Positions 27,353 to 36,137 of a stretch of 64,000 nt of DNA are shown here, piece after piece. The DNA is from Marinobacter sediminum (GTDB taxonomy: Bacteria > Pseudomonadota > Gammaproteobacteria > Pseudomonadales > Oleiphilaceae): NCBI RefSeq assembly GCF_016820575.1, contig NZ_JAEMQH010000003.1, forward strand, positions 62,001-126,000, given 5' to 3'. Below the pieces are notes generated by a model. It had not been told where the DNA came from. It saw only the letters and a list, made by a program, of their open reading frames with translations, and did not search any database. Within the stretch, counting starts at the first letter, position 1. The number at the start of each line of letters is the position of its first letter. The position numbers and the translations under genes are program-made.

Positions 27353-28759
27353 ATGGCCAAGCCCAATCTGAAACCCGCCAGTAGTGATCTAGAAACCAGT
27401 CGCATCAAAGTGCCACCGCATTCGGTTGAAGCCGAACAGGCAGTGCTGGGTGGTCTGATGCTCGATAACCGTCGGTTCGATGAAGTGTCGGAAATCATTT
27501 CCGCTGGGGACTTCTACCGTCAGGATCACCGTCTGATTTTCGGGGCAGTAGAGCGCCTGGCCAGTGAAAGTGAACCTCTGGATGTGGTCACGCTGGCGGA
27601 ATTTCTGGAGCGTGCCGGGGATATCGAAGATGCTGGCGGTCTGGCGTACCTGGCCGAACTGGCGGAGAAAACTCCGGGTGCTGCCAATATTCGGGCCTAT
27701 GCCGATATCGTCCGTGAGCGATCGGTACTGCGTCAACTGGTGGAAGTGTCTGGCAAGATTTCGGACTCGGCCTTCAACCCCCAGGGCCGCAACAGTAACG
27801 AGATTCTGGATGAGGCCGAGCGCAACGTATTCCAGATTGCAGAATCCCGGGTCAAGGAAGGTTCTGGCCCGCAGGGGATCAACCCGATCCTGACCAAGAC
27901 CCTGAGCCGGATTGAAGAACTGTTTGAATCCGGTGAGCAGACCACCGGCCTCACCACCGGGTTTCGGGATCTGGACGACCAGACCTCCGGTATGCAGCCG
28001 GCCGATTTGATTATCGTGGCAGGGCGGCCCTCCATGGGTAAGACCACCTTCGCCATGAACATTGTTGAAAACGCGCTGATCAGTAGCGGTACGCCCGTGC
28101 TGGTGTTCAGTATGGAGATGCCCGCGGATGCGCTGGCCATGCGGATGCTGTCGTCCCTCGGCCGGATTGACCAGACCAAGGTCCGGGGCGGTAAGCTCGA
28201 AGAGGATGACTGGCCCCGCCTGACCTCGGCGGTGAGCCTGCTCAAGGACAAGCCTCTCTACATCGACGACACCCCGGGTCTGAGCCCGACCGAAATGCGG
28301 TCCCGGGCCCGGCGGATTGCCCGGGAAAACGACGGCAAGATCGGCCTGATCATGGTCGACTACCTGCAGCTGATGCGGGTGCCCGGCAACACCGAGGGCC
28401 GGACCGCCGAGATCTCCGAGATTTCCCGGTCCCTTAAGGGTATTGCCAAGGAGTTGAGTTGCCCGGTGGTGGCCCTGTCCCAGCTCAACCGAAGCCTGGA
28501 GCAACGGCCCAACAAACGCCCGGTGAACTCGGACTTGCGGGAATCCGGCGCCATCGAGCAGGACGCCGACGTCATCATGTTTGTGTACCGGGACGAGGTG
28601 TATAACGAAGATACCCAGGACAAGGGCATCGCGGAGATCATCATCGGTAAGCAGCGGAACGGCCCGATCGGCACCATTCGTCTGGCGTTTATCGGTAAGT
28701 TCACCAAGTTCGAGGATCTCGCCCACGGTAACTACGGCGATTATGGTGGTGAATACTGA
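27353..28759 (+). CDS. dnaB: replicative DNA helicase DnaB
   Basis: Hexameric helicase that unwinds DNA at the replication fork and recruits primase. The 468 residues have an N-terminal domain (PPHSVEAEQAVLGGLMLDN near residue 21) joined by a linker to the RecA-fold domain. There the Walker A is GRPSMGKTT (near 223), the Walker B is LIMVDYLQLM (near 333) and the DNA-binding loop is SDLRESGAIEQDADVIMF. No intein is present. Its stop overlaps the alr start by one base. Confidence 0.98.
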   Translation: MAKPNLKPASSDLETSRIKVPPHSVEAEQAVLGGLMLDNRRFDEVSEIISAGDFYRQDHRLIFGAVERLASESEPLDVVTLAEFLERAGDIEDAGGLAYLAELAEKTPGAANIRAYADIVRERSVLRQLVEVSGKISDSAFNPQGRNSNEILDEAERNVFQIAESRVKEGSGPQGINPILTKTLSRIEELFESGEQTTGLTTGFRDLDDQTSGMQPADLIIVAGRPSMGKTTFAMNIVENALISSGTPVLVFSMEMPADALAMRMLSSLGRIDQTKVRGGKLEEDDWPRLTSAVSLLKDKPLYIDDTPGLSPTEMRSRARRIARENDGKIGLIMVDYLQLMRVPGNTEGRTAEISEISRSLKGIAKELSCPVVALSQLNRSLEQRPNKRPVNSDLRESGAIEQDADVIMFVYRDEVYNEDTQDKGIAEIIIGKQRNGPIGTIRLAFIGKFTKFEDLAHGNYGDYGGEY

Positions 28760-29835
28760 TGCCGCGCAGTACCGTTGCCCGAATTGATCTGGAGGCGTTG
28801 CGCCATAATTACCGGCTGGCTTCCGAGCGCGCCGCGCCGGCCCTGTCGATGGCGGTGGTGAAAGCGGATGGCTATGGCCATGGCATTGTGTCGGTGGCTC
28901 AGGCTCTGGCCGAGGACGCCCCCAAGTACGCAGTGGCCTGTCTCGGTGAGGCGGAGGCCATACGAGATGCCGGTTTGCTGCAACCGGTGGTCATGTTGCA
29001 GGGCGTGCACGCCCAGGAAGATTTAGAATTGTGTGCCCGGCGGGGATTCGAGCCGGTGGTACACGGCCATCACCAGCTAGACTGGCTGGCTCAGACCGGC
29101 GCCCGACCGGCGTTTTGGCTCAAGGTAAACAGTGGCATGAATCGGCTCGGGTTTCAGCCCGATGAGCTGGCTCAGGTGATGACACGCCTCGATGCCATGG
29201 GCGCGCGCCCGGGATTGCTGGGTTTCGTTACCCATTTTGCCTGCGCCGACGACGATGCCAGCTCAATGACCAGGGAACAGACCTTGTGTTTCGAACAGGC
29301 CACCGCGGCCTGGCCCGAACTGATGAAGAGCGTCGGTAATTCCGCCGCCCATTTCATCCACGATCAGCCCCTGTATGACTGGAGCCGGCCCGGCATCATG
29401 CTCTACGGCGGCTCGCCAAAGCTGGCTCAGACCGGCCCGGAGCTGGGCCTAAAACCGGTGATGTCATTGGAAGCACCGTTGATCACCACCCGCACGGTCC
29501 GTGCCGGTGAGTCGATTGGCTACGGTGCTGGTTTCGTTGCCGACCGGGATACCCCGATGGGGATGGTGGCTATCGGCTACGGCGACGGCTACCCGCGCCA
29601 CGCTGGCACCGGCACGCCCGCTGCCGTCAATGGCCAGCGGATTCGCCTGCTGGGTCGGGTGTCCATGGACATGCTCGCGGTGGATCTGAGCAACGCGCCC
29701 GATGCCAAGGCCGGTGACCTGGTTGAGCTCTGGGGTGGAGCCGTGGCCGTGGATGACGTGGCCAGCTGCGCCGGTACTATTTCCTATGAGCTGCTGACGG
29801 GCATCACGGCTCGGGTGCCTCGCGTCTATTTTTAG
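28759..29835 (+). CDS. alr: alanine racemase
   Basis: PLP enzyme that supplies D-alanine for peptidoglycan. The 358-residue sequence has the cofactor lysine at Lys35 in AVVKADGYGHG and the second catalytic segment around GESIGYGAGFVADRDTPMG (near 253-271, with the tyrosine base), followed by the beta domain with RVSMDMLAVDLS. The ATG at 28759 shares a base with the dnaB stop, and dnaB-alr is a common pair. Confidence 0.97.
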   Translation: MPRSTVARIDLEALRHNYRLASERAAPALSMAVVKADGYGHGIVSVAQALAEDAPKYAVACLGEAEAIRDAGLLQPVVMLQGVHAQEDLELCARRGFEPVVHGHHQLDWLAQTGARPAFWLKVNSGMNRLGFQPDELAQVMTRLDAMGARPGLLGFVTHFACADDDASSMTREQTLCFEQATAAWPELMKSVGNSAAHFIHDQPLYDWSRPGIMLYGGSPKLAQTGPELGLKPVMSLEAPLITTRTVRAGESIGYGAGFVADRDTPMGMVAIGYGDGYPRHAGTGTPAAVNGQRIRLLGRVSMDMLAVDLSNAPDAKAGDLVELWGGAVAVDDVASCAGTISYELLTGITARVPRVYF

Positions 29836-29853
29836 CTGACAGCCGGGACTGGT

Positions 29854-30210
29854 TCAGGCCGGTTCCGGCTCGTGAATGATTTCTGCAATGAAATCCAGAA
29901 TCGCGGCCAGGCTTCGATCGTCCAGTTTTTTCAAGACCTTGTGCACCACCATTTTGCTGCCCTTGAGCATGCTGCTGATGCCCACTTTGGCCATACCCAT
30001 CATCATGCTGCCGGCGTTCAGCCGGCGTAGTGGCTCAAGGAAAAAGAAGTCGAGACCTGCGTCGGTCAGTTCCACAATAAGATCAAACAGCTGGTCGATG
30101 GCGACCTTGTCGGCCTTACCGCGTTCTCGCAGCTGTTCTACGGTGTAAAGTGCCCGGGTACGCAGTTCGTCGGGAATGGGTGCCACGATGTGGCTCTGTT
30201 GTTTCAGCAT
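29854..30210 (-). CDS. conserved protein of unknown function
   Basis: A 118-residue soluble protein with no signal peptide, mostly alpha-helical by its pattern, not recognised as a named family. Residues 1-45 are rich in charged helix formers (ALYTVEQLRERGKADKVAIDQL), and residues 55-90 form a glycine-methionine-rich amphipathic stretch (LNAGSMMMGMAKVGISSMLKG) that might touch a membrane or partner. It lies convergent to alr with 18 bases between the stops. AGGA upstream of the ATG at 30210 supports the start. Confidence 0.7.
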   Translation of the reverse strand: MLKQQSHIVAPIPDELRTRALYTVEQLRERGKADKVAIDQLFDLIVELTDAGLDFFFLEPLRRLNAGSMMMGMAKVGISSMLKGSKMVVHKVLKKLDDRSLAAILDFIAEIIHEPEPA

Positions 30211-30372
30211 CTCGGATCCTGCTGTTGTAGACTGTTGAAAGAAAAGGTAAAGAGAAAAACTGCCAGCGCTTGTAGTTGGCTGTTATTGTAGAGACCGATC
30301 CCTGTTAACCATTGGCCAGACCGGTTCGGCAATTCCGTCAAATCAGTGAAGTTCTGGAGGCTTTGACCCCTC

Positions 30373-31248
30373 GTGCACGTGCTTGTTGTTCATGATTATG
30401 GCCCCTTGGGCAAATTGGTGCTGGAGTGTCTCCGCGAGACGCCACTACAGGTCAGCCCTTTGCTGGTCAGCGATCCTGCCGGTGCCAATCTCAATGCCCT
30501 GGAAAACTGGATTCCCGAAGACACCGATCTGATCGTCAATGCGCTGTGGCTGTCTGATCCGGAAGTGGCCCAGGACGATCCTGAGAGCACTCATAAGGCT
30601 GCCTTTTCCCTGCCTGTAGCTCTTGCCGAGTTTGCCCGTGATCGTGGTATGGCATTGTTACAGCTGTCGTCGTGCTATGTATTCGATGGACGCAAGCAAA
30701 CGGGTTATATCACCTCGAATCCAGGGCATCCCTGTAACGAGCTGGGCAACTGGCAGTGGGAATGCGAGCAGGCCCTTCGGACTTTGTTGCCTCGCCATAT
30801 TATTCTGCGCACCGGCTGGAGTCTGGCCCGCTTTATTCGCAAGGTTCAGGCCAGCACTGCATCCGGCGAAACCCTGATGTTGCCCGGGCGTTGTCGGGGC
30901 CAGCCGGTGGCAGTCCGGGATCTTGCCCGGGTGGTCACAGCGGTGATTCAGCAGATCGATTGCGGTGCCGAGGTCTGGGGGACGTTTCAGTATGCCGGGG
31001 CCGAGGAGATCAACCTGTATGAGCTTGGGCTGGCCATTGCCGGACTTCCGGGTATTCCCGAAGATATCCGGGTGGTGGATGAGGTGCCGGGCTGGGGGCA
31101 CCTGGAGCCGGTGAACACCACATTGATCTGCACCAAGATCCGCAACACTTTCGGCATCAAGCAGTTACCCTGGCGCTCCGGATTGGTGGACGAGTTCGCC
31201 ATGATGAAAGCGCAAAATGGGCAGGATGAGAAGGCGCCGGTCGACTGA
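30373..31248 (+). CDS. RmlD-like sugar-nucleotide-binding protein, catalytic motif degenerate
   Basis: A 291-residue extended short-chain dehydrogenase homologous to dTDP-4-dehydrorhamnose reductase. The N-terminal Rossmann turn (HDYGPLGKL) is a weak form of GxxGxxG. The segment LQLSSCYVFDG matches the STDYVFDG motif. The usual catalytic YGxSK is replaced by LGNWQ (near residue 128), so both the tyrosine and the lysine are lost, and reductase activity is unlikely. The start is a GTG at 30373 with TGGAGG 12 bases upstream; a second GTG at 30379 is possible. It is convergent with fnr and not in a polysaccharide cluster. Confidence 0.8.
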   Translation: MHVLVVHDYGPLGKLVLECLRETPLQVSPLLVSDPAGANLNALENWIPEDTDLIVNALWLSDPEVAQDDPESTHKAAFSLPVALAEFARDRGMALLQLSSCYVFDGRKQTGYITSNPGHPCNELGNWQWECEQALRTLLPRHIILRTGWSLARFIRKVQASTASGETLMLPGRCRGQPVAVRDLARVVTAVIQQIDCGAEVWGTFQYAGAEEINLYELGLAIAGLPGIPEDIRVVDEVPGWGHLEPVNTTLICTKIRNTFGIKQLPWRSGLVDEFAMMKAQNGQDEKAPVD

Positions 31249-31271
31249 GTCCCAGCCCCGGCTGCAGCCTG

Positions 31272-32024
31272 CTATGGGCAAGCCTGCTGGGATAACTCCC
31301 GGGAAACCCCTTGCAGTGCTGGTACATCCAACAACTCAACCTCACGCCCGCGGGCTTTGATCAGGCCCTGATTCTGGAACCGGGTAAATACCCGACTGAC
31401 GGTTTCAACCGCCAGGCCCAAGAAATTGGCAATGTCGTTGCGTGCCATCGGTAGGCTGAAACGGGTGCCGGACAGGCGTCGGCGCTGAAACCGGCTGGAC
31501 AGCGACAGTAGCAGCGCGGCAATGCGTTCTTCGGCGGTGTTCTTGCTCAACAGCATGTTCAGCTGGTGGCTGTGCTGAATTTCCTGGCTCATCAGGTGGT
31601 ACATGTGGTGCTGAAGGCCAGGTAGCCTGGTTGTCAGCTCTTCCAGCTTCTGCACGGGAAATTCGCAGATACTGGTCCGCTCCAGTGCTTTGGCGGTGCA
31701 GGCGTAGTGATCGCCACTCATGCTGTCGAGCCCCACCAACTCTCCGGGCAGGAAAAAGCCCGTTATCTGTTCCTCGCCATGCTCGGAAACAATCGATGTC
31801 TTTACCGACCCACTGCGCACTGCAAAACAGGAGCGGAAGGGCGTACTTTGGTCGAAAATGTGCTCACCCCGGCTGTAGATCCGTCCTTGTTGGACGATGT
31901 CTTCCAGGCTCTCGAGGTCGGTTTCATTTATCGCGAGTGGCAGGCACAGGTTACTCAGGCTGCAGGTATGACAGGAGGCCTTGAGTGGCGAAGACACCTG
32001 CCGGAAGGGGAGAGTTTGGGCCAT
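31272..32024 (-). CDS. fnr: Fnr/Anr oxygen-sensing transcriptional regulator
   Basis: Crp-family regulator that is active as a [4Fe-4S] dimer without oxygen and controls anaerobic respiration and denitrification genes. In the 250-residue form the cluster cysteines are Cys18, Cys21, Cys27 (C-X2-C-X5-C) and Cys120. A cyclic-nucleotide-like beta-roll precedes the C-terminal helix-turn-helix, whose recognition helix AVETVSRVFTRF has the Fnr E-x-x-S-R contacts for TTGAT sites. ATG 32024 with GGAAAG upstream is preferred to a GTG at 32030. A perfect Fnr box lies 15 bases upstream of it. In pseudomonads the gene is called anr. Confidence 0.95.
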   Translation of the reverse strand: MAQTLPFRQVSSPLKASCHTCSLSNLCLPLAINETDLESLEDIVQQGRIYSRGEHIFDQSTPFRSCFAVRSGSVKTSIVSEHGEEQITGFFLPGELVGLDSMSGDHYACTAKALERTSICEFPVQKLEELTTRLPGLQHHMYHLMSQEIQHSHQLNMLLSKNTAEERIAALLLSLSSRFQRRRLSGTRFSLPMARNDIANFLGLAVETVSRVFTRFQNQGLIKARGREVELLDVPALQGVSRELSQQACP

Positions 32025-32038
32025 GGACACTTTCCAAA

Positions 32039-32052
32039 TTGATCCTGATCAA
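32039..32052 (-). promoter_or_regulatory. Fnr/Anr box in the fnr promoter
   Basis: TTGATCCTGATCAA is a perfect match to the TTGAT-N4-ATCAA consensus. It lies between the predicted -10 and the start codon, centred a few bases after the likely transcription start. That position fits repression by the gene's own product. Confidence 0.85.
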
Positions 32053-32058
32053 GTTTCA

Positions 32059-32087
32059 AACATAGTACGGATGCAGTGGTTTGACAA
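32059..32087 (-). promoter_or_regulatory. fnr promoter
   Basis: On the minus strand TTGTCA (32087-32082) and TATGTT (32064-32059) are exactly 17 bases apart. The predicted start is near 32052, the upstream edge of the Fnr box. Confidence 0.7.
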
Positions 32088-32158
32088 TGAGAAGGGCGGG
32101 CCCGGGTATTGCAGTGGAAGGGGAGGTCAGGCCCGCTGGCCTGTCCTCCCAACCAGAA

Positions 32159-33367
32159 TCAAAGTTTCTCGAACACCAGTGAGGCGTTGGTGCCGCCGAA
32201 ACCAAAGCTGTTGGACATGACGGTGGACAGCTCAGCGGTTTTCGAGGCCGGACCGACGAGGGGCATGTTACTGATCTTTTCATCGACGGTTTGCAGGTTG
32301 GCAGTGCCGGCCATGAACCCGTTCTGCAGCATCAGTAATGAGTAAATGGCCTCGTGGACCCCGGCAGCGCCCAGGGAATGCCCGGACAGCGACTTGGTCG
32401 ACGAGATGGCCGGTATGTCTGCACCGAAGGTGTCGCGTACCGCGCCCATTTCAGCCACGTCGCCCACTGGTGTACTGGTGCCGTGGGCGTTGATGTATTG
32501 AACCTTGCCGCGAATGGTTGCCATGGCCTGCTTCATGCAGCGCTGGGCACCTTCGCCAGAGGGTGCGACCATGTCGTAGCCATCGGATGTAGCGCCGTAG
32601 CCGGTCAGTTCAGCAATGATATTGGCGCCGCGCTTTTTGGCGTGCTCCAGCTCTTCCAGTACCACCATGCCACCGCCACCGGCGATAACAAAGCCGTCCC
32701 GGCCGCTGTCGAACGGGCGCGAGGCCGTTGCCGGCGCATCGTTGTACTTGGTGGACAGGGCGCCCATGGCGTCGAACATCATGGTCAGGCTCCAGTCCTC
32801 TTCTTCACCGCCACCGGCGAAAACGATGTCCTGCTTGCCCGCCTGAATCTGCTCCATGGCATGGCCGATACAGTGGGCGCTGGTGGCGCAGGCAGACGAC
32901 ATGGAATAGTTCACGCCCCGAATCTTGTAAGCGGTGGCCAGGCACGCCGATACGGTGCTGGTCATGATCCGTGGCACCATGTAAGGCCCAATACGCTTGA
33001 CGCCTTTTTCCCGCATGATGTCGGTCGCTTCGACCTGGCTGGAGCAGGACGCACCACCGGAACCGGCAATCAGGCCGGTGCGGTCATTGGAAATCAGGTC
33101 TTCGGTCAGACCGGCCTGGGCGATCGCCTGTTCCATGGACAAATAGCTGTACATGGCCGAGGGCCCCATGAAACGCCGCACCTTGCGATCGATCACTGAG
33201 GTGTCCACGTCTGGCGAGCCCGAAACCTGGCTGCGAAAGCCCATTTCTTTGTAGGTTTCATTGAAGCGGATGCCGGATTTTCCGTGTTTCAGGCTGTCCA
33301 GGACTTCATCCAGCGAATTTCCGAGGCAGGACACAATGCCCATGCCGGTGACGACAACGCGTCTCAT
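32159..33367 (-). CDS. fabB: beta-ketoacyl-ACP synthase I
   Basis: Condensing enzyme needed to elongate unsaturated acyl chains in type II fatty acid synthesis. The 402-residue thiolase-fold protein has the Cys-His-His triad: [10 protein letters not shown] (Cys near residue 162), [11 protein letters not shown] and [12 protein letters not shown]. Start is set by AGGAGG six bases before the ATG at 33367. In E. coli-like and Pseudomonas genomes fabA is often the partner; fabA is not next to it here, as the upstream neighbour is divergent. Confidence 0.96.
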   Translation of the reverse strand: MRRVVVTGMGIVSCLGNSLDEVLDSLKHGKSGIRFNETYKEMGFRSQVSGSPDVDTSVIDRKVRRFMGPSAMYSYLSMEQAIAQAGLTEDLISNDRTGLIAGSGGASCSSQVEATDIMREKGVKRIGPYMVPRIMTSTVSACLATAYKIRGVNYSMSSACATSAHCIGHAMEQIQAGKQDIVFAGGGEEEDWSLTMMFDAMGALSTKYNDAPATASRPFDSGRDGFVIAGGGGMVVLEELEHAKKRGANIIAELTGYGATSDGYDMVAPSGEGAQRCMKQAMATIRGKVQYINAHGTSTPVGDVAEMGAVRDTFGADIPAISSTKSLSGHSLGAAGVHEAIYSLLMLQNGFMAGTANLQTVDEKISNMPLVGPASKTAELSTVMSNSFGFGGTNASLVFEKL

Positions 33368-33584
33368 ACATTCCTCCTGTGCGACTCGCCCGGGTGGGGC
33401 AAAGTCATGCGATCAATGCTGTTGTCCCCAAGTGTAGGCCCTTTGCCAGGCCCGGGATATTTGACCTTGGTAAGGGGCAGAGGGTGGTTCGTCACCTCGA
33501 AGGATAGCTGTTACGTACAAGGTTGAAGCCCAAGCGCCTGTTAAAGTGGCGGTTATTAACGACAACAACATCGGAGATCTGAAT

Positions 33585-34118
33585 ATGCGTACACTGGCGC
33601 AGTTCCTGGGTGATTATGGCGACAGTCACCAGAATAATTTCAATCAATGGGTCCACATCGTGTGTGTGCCCGCCATTGTGTTCTCAACCCTCGGCCTGCT
33701 CTGGCTGATTCCTGTTGGCAGCTGGCTCGGCCTGAGCGGCACGGCGGGCGAATGGGTGAATGGGGCGACCCTGCTGGCGGCGATCTCCGGTTTGGTTTAC
33801 CTGCGCCTGTCGTTTGGGGTGTTTGTGTTAATGGCCGGCTGGTTCGCGGTCTCGGCCCTGATCATCCAGGGTGTCCTGGCTGCCGGGTGGTCGCTGTTCT
33901 GGAGCAGTCTTGTGGTCTGGATCGCGGCCTGGGCCCTGCAAGTCTATGGCCACAAGATCGAAGGTAAAAAGCCATCGTTTGTGGAAGACTTGGTGTTCCT
34001 GCTGATCGGGCCAATCTTTGTCAGTATCGAGTTTGCGTCCAAGCTTGGTTTGCCTGTGCCCCACGCCCAGCGAAGCCACGGCAAAGACCACGCCGAGGGA
34101 CAGATTCAGGGTCACTGA
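33585..34118 (+). CDS. Mpo1-like (DUF962) membrane protein
   Basis: A 177-residue integral membrane protein of the DUF962/Mpo1 family. It begins MRTLAQFLGDYGDSHQNNFNQWVHIVCVPAI, in which the H-x4-N-x2-H spacing (His16 to His24) supplies the metal-ligand histidines of the family. A further conserved histidine is in WALQVYGHKIEGKKP (near 124). About four helices are visible. The yeast member is an iron-dependent dioxygenase that shortens 2-hydroxy fatty acids; the bacterial role is presumed similar but untested. GGAG eight bases upstream fixes the ATG at 33585. Confidence 0.87.
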   Translation: MRTLAQFLGDYGDSHQNNFNQWVHIVCVPAIVFSTLGLLWLIPVGSWLGLSGTAGEWVNGATLLAAISGLVYLRLSFGVFVLMAGWFAVSALIIQGVLAAGWSLFWSSLVVWIAAWALQVYGHKIEGKKPSFVEDLVFLLIGPIFVSIEFASKLGLPVPHAQRSHGKDHAEGQIQGH

Positions 34119-34239
34119 GTGATTCAATTGCCCGCGCCATCTTCCCGGAGGGCGCGTAGGGCGGTCGCACGTGGGCTGGAGAAAAGGCTGTCCTGAGGTA
34201 TGCTTTGGGCACCCTAACCAACAGACAAACGGCCCGGAT

Positions 34240-35010
34240 ATGCACCATTCGCCACGCGGCACCCTGTTCCTCTGGCCCGATCACTGGCAGGTGATCGGGC
34301 ACCTGATACCGAACCGACCTCATCGGCACATCAGTGCGTCCTGGCTGGTCGGCCTCGACGGCCCTTTCCGATTGCAGGTTGATGGTCACTGGCGCACGAC
34401 CTCGGCTGCCCTGGTGGCGCCGGACGTTGAACAATCCCTTGATCCCGGTGGCACCCGGATGTGGTGTGCCCAGCTCGATCCGGACAGTGATTTCTGGCGG
34501 GCCCTGCGGCACAGGCTCGGTGATCAGCCATCGGCGGATCTTCCGGTAATCGGGGCGGGCCTACCCAGTGCCGTGCCCGGTGATTGCCAGGCGGCCTGGC
34601 AGGCTCTGTCGAGCGCTGTAAAGCAGTTGGGTGGCGCGCCAGAGCCCATGGACAGGCGAGTGCGGACGATCTGTGACGAGCTCCGCAGTCAGTTGCCGGA
34701 CAAGGTGGATGTTGCCCTGTTGGCGCAGGCAGTAGGATTGTCGTCGTCGCGGCTGAGTCATCTGTTTCGGCAGCAAACCGGTGTAACCTTGCGGCGCTTT
34801 TTGCTGCACCTGAAAATGAACCAGGTTTTGGCGCAGTGGGAGCGGGGCAAGTCGATGTCCCAGCTGGCGATGGATGCAGGCTTCTACGACCAACCCCATT
34901 TTGTCCGCACCGCCCGGGGCATGTTCGATGCCATGCCCTCGGAGTACGTGACCACCGGTGCGTTCACCGTTTGCCGCTGCGGTCTTTCTTCTTCCCCTTC
35001 TCTTTCGTAG
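34240..35010 (+). CDS. AraC-family transcriptional regulator
   Basis: A 256-residue regulator. The N-terminal half is a cupin-like sensor (HHSPRGTLFLWPDHW to about residue 130). The C-terminal AraC domain contains the two helix-turn-helix units: LLAQAVGLSSSRLSHLFRQQTGVTLRRFLLHLKM (near 160-193) and MSQLAMDAGFYDQPHFVRTARGMFDAMPSEY. No target can be assigned; the nearest genes are the Mpo1-like gene upstream and the convergent ylqF. The ATG at 34240 excludes 23 unlikely residues of the longer frame. Its last 47 bases overlap ylqF on the other strand. Confidence 0.86.
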   Translation: MHHSPRGTLFLWPDHWQVIGHLIPNRPHRHISASWLVGLDGPFRLQVDGHWRTTSAALVAPDVEQSLDPGGTRMWCAQLDPDSDFWRALRHRLGDQPSADLPVIGAGLPSAVPGDCQAAWQALSSAVKQLGGAPEPMDRRVRTICDELRSQLPDKVDVALLAQAVGLSSSRLSHLFRQQTGVTLRRFLLHLKMNQVLAQWERGKSMSQLAMDAGFYDQPHFVRTARGMFDAMPSEYVTTGAFTVCRCGLSSSPSLS

Positions 35011-35896
35011 CTTCCTGCTCGGCTTTTTCGGCGGCGGCCCGGGCAGCCTCCTCGGCTTCCTGCTCAACCATCGCCGGGGTTTCCAGTGACACCCGACCCA
35101 GGGTGCCGGCCCGGAATTCATTCAACAGAATCTCAGACACCTTGTGCAGGTCGGGTACGCCGCCGCGACCAAAGAACCGGCGTTTGGCGGCAATGCCGTC
35201 CATCACCGCCAGACCATCCACAGGCAGTTCCTCAAAACCGTAGCGGTTTTTGATCAGTTCCGGATAGGCCTGGCGGAGAAAGTCCGCCTCGAACAGCGCG
35301 ACATCTTCAAAATCCAGCACCGAGCTGCGAATGGCCCCGGTCACTGCCAGGCGATAGCCGCAGGCTTCCGGTGACAGCTTGGGCCAGAGGAAGCCGGGGG
35401 TGTCGTAGAGCAGGATGTTGTCCGGCAGCTTGATGGCCTGCTGAGCCCGGGTCACCGCCGGTTCGTTGCCGGTCTTGGCCGCGGGCCGGCCTGCCAGGGT
35501 ATTAATGATGGTGGACTTGCCGACGTTGGGAATGCCCAGGATCATCACCCGCAGGGCGCTTTTCTGGCGGTCGTGATCGGGCGTCATCTCCTGGGCGAGC
35601 TTGAGGATGCCCAGGGCTTCGTTGCGCTGGTTGTGGGTCAGGGTGATGGTGCGCACCCCCCGTTCCTTTTCAAGCCAGTTCTGCCACTGTTGGGTAATCT
35701 CCGGATCGGCCAGATCTCGTTTGTTCAGCACCTTGATGAGCGGTTTGTCGCCACGCAGGGAAGGTACCAGCGGATTTTCGCTGCTGAACGGGATGCGCGC
35801 ATCCAGCACCTCAATGATGAGGTCCATCTGCGGCATGACCTGCTTGATCTCCTTGCGGGCCTTGTGCATGTGCCCTGGAAACCAGTTAATAGCCAT
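34964..35896 (-). CDS. ylqF: ribosome assembly GTPase YlqF/RbgA
   Basis: Circularly permuted GTPase that helps late assembly of the 50S subunit. The motif order is permuted, as expected: G4 NKRDLAD (near residue 58), then G1 GIPNVGKST (near 122) and G3 DTPG (near 166). The N-terminus MAINWFPGHMHKARKEI is diagnostic. The 310-residue protein is longer than B. subtilis RbgA by a charged, alanine/glutamate-rich C-terminal tail (residues 270-310) ending in a lysine-rich run, probably RNA binding. The tail region is what overlaps the AraC gene. Confidence 0.94.
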   Translation of the reverse strand: MAINWFPGHMHKARKEIKQVMPQMDLIIEVLDARIPFSSENPLVPSLRGDKPLIKVLNKRDLADPEITQQWQNWLEKERGVRTITLTHNQRNEALGILKLAQEMTPDHDRQKSALRVMILGIPNVGKSTIINTLAGRPAAKTGNEPAVTRAQQAIKLPDNILLYDTPGFLWPKLSPEACGYRLAVTGAIRSSVLDFEDVALFEADFLRQAYPELIKNRYGFEELPVDGLAVMDGIAAKRRFFGRGGVPDLHKVSEILLNEFRAGTLGRVSLETPAMVEQEAEEAARAAAEKAEQEATKEKGKKKDRSGKR

Positions 35897-36009
35897 CTCA
35901 TATACTCCGGAGGTCGTTGGTCGGCGCCATTATGAAGGGGAATGACTAAATTTTCACATTTGTTTCGGCCCGCTTGTGTGGCGGGCTGAGCGCTAATAGG
36001 TCGAGAAAT

Positions 36010-36070
36010 GTGTACAAAAAGGAGGGGTATCGGGGTGAAAATCGGCGTCGTGATGTTTTAGGGTGTACAA
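36010..36070. repeat. pair of GTGTACAA direct repeats upstream of the Spy-like gene
   Basis: GTGTACAA occurs at 36010-36017 and again at 36063-36070, 53 bases apart, close to five helical turns. Each holds the palindrome TGTACA. They lie in the 241-base region between ylqF (divergent) and the Spy-like gene and could be sites for a dimeric regulator. No convincing promoter hexamers were identified in this region. Confidence 0.35.
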
Positions 36071-36137
36071 CCTGAACAACATAACTGGCATGAATCGGTG
36101 GTTTTAAATTGTGGCCACCCCGATAACGGAGAACTCT

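Noticed and set aside
27389..28726. 445-codon open frame opposite dnaB
   Set aside because: Antisense shadow; low-complexity composition (His, Gly, Gln) and no ribosome site.
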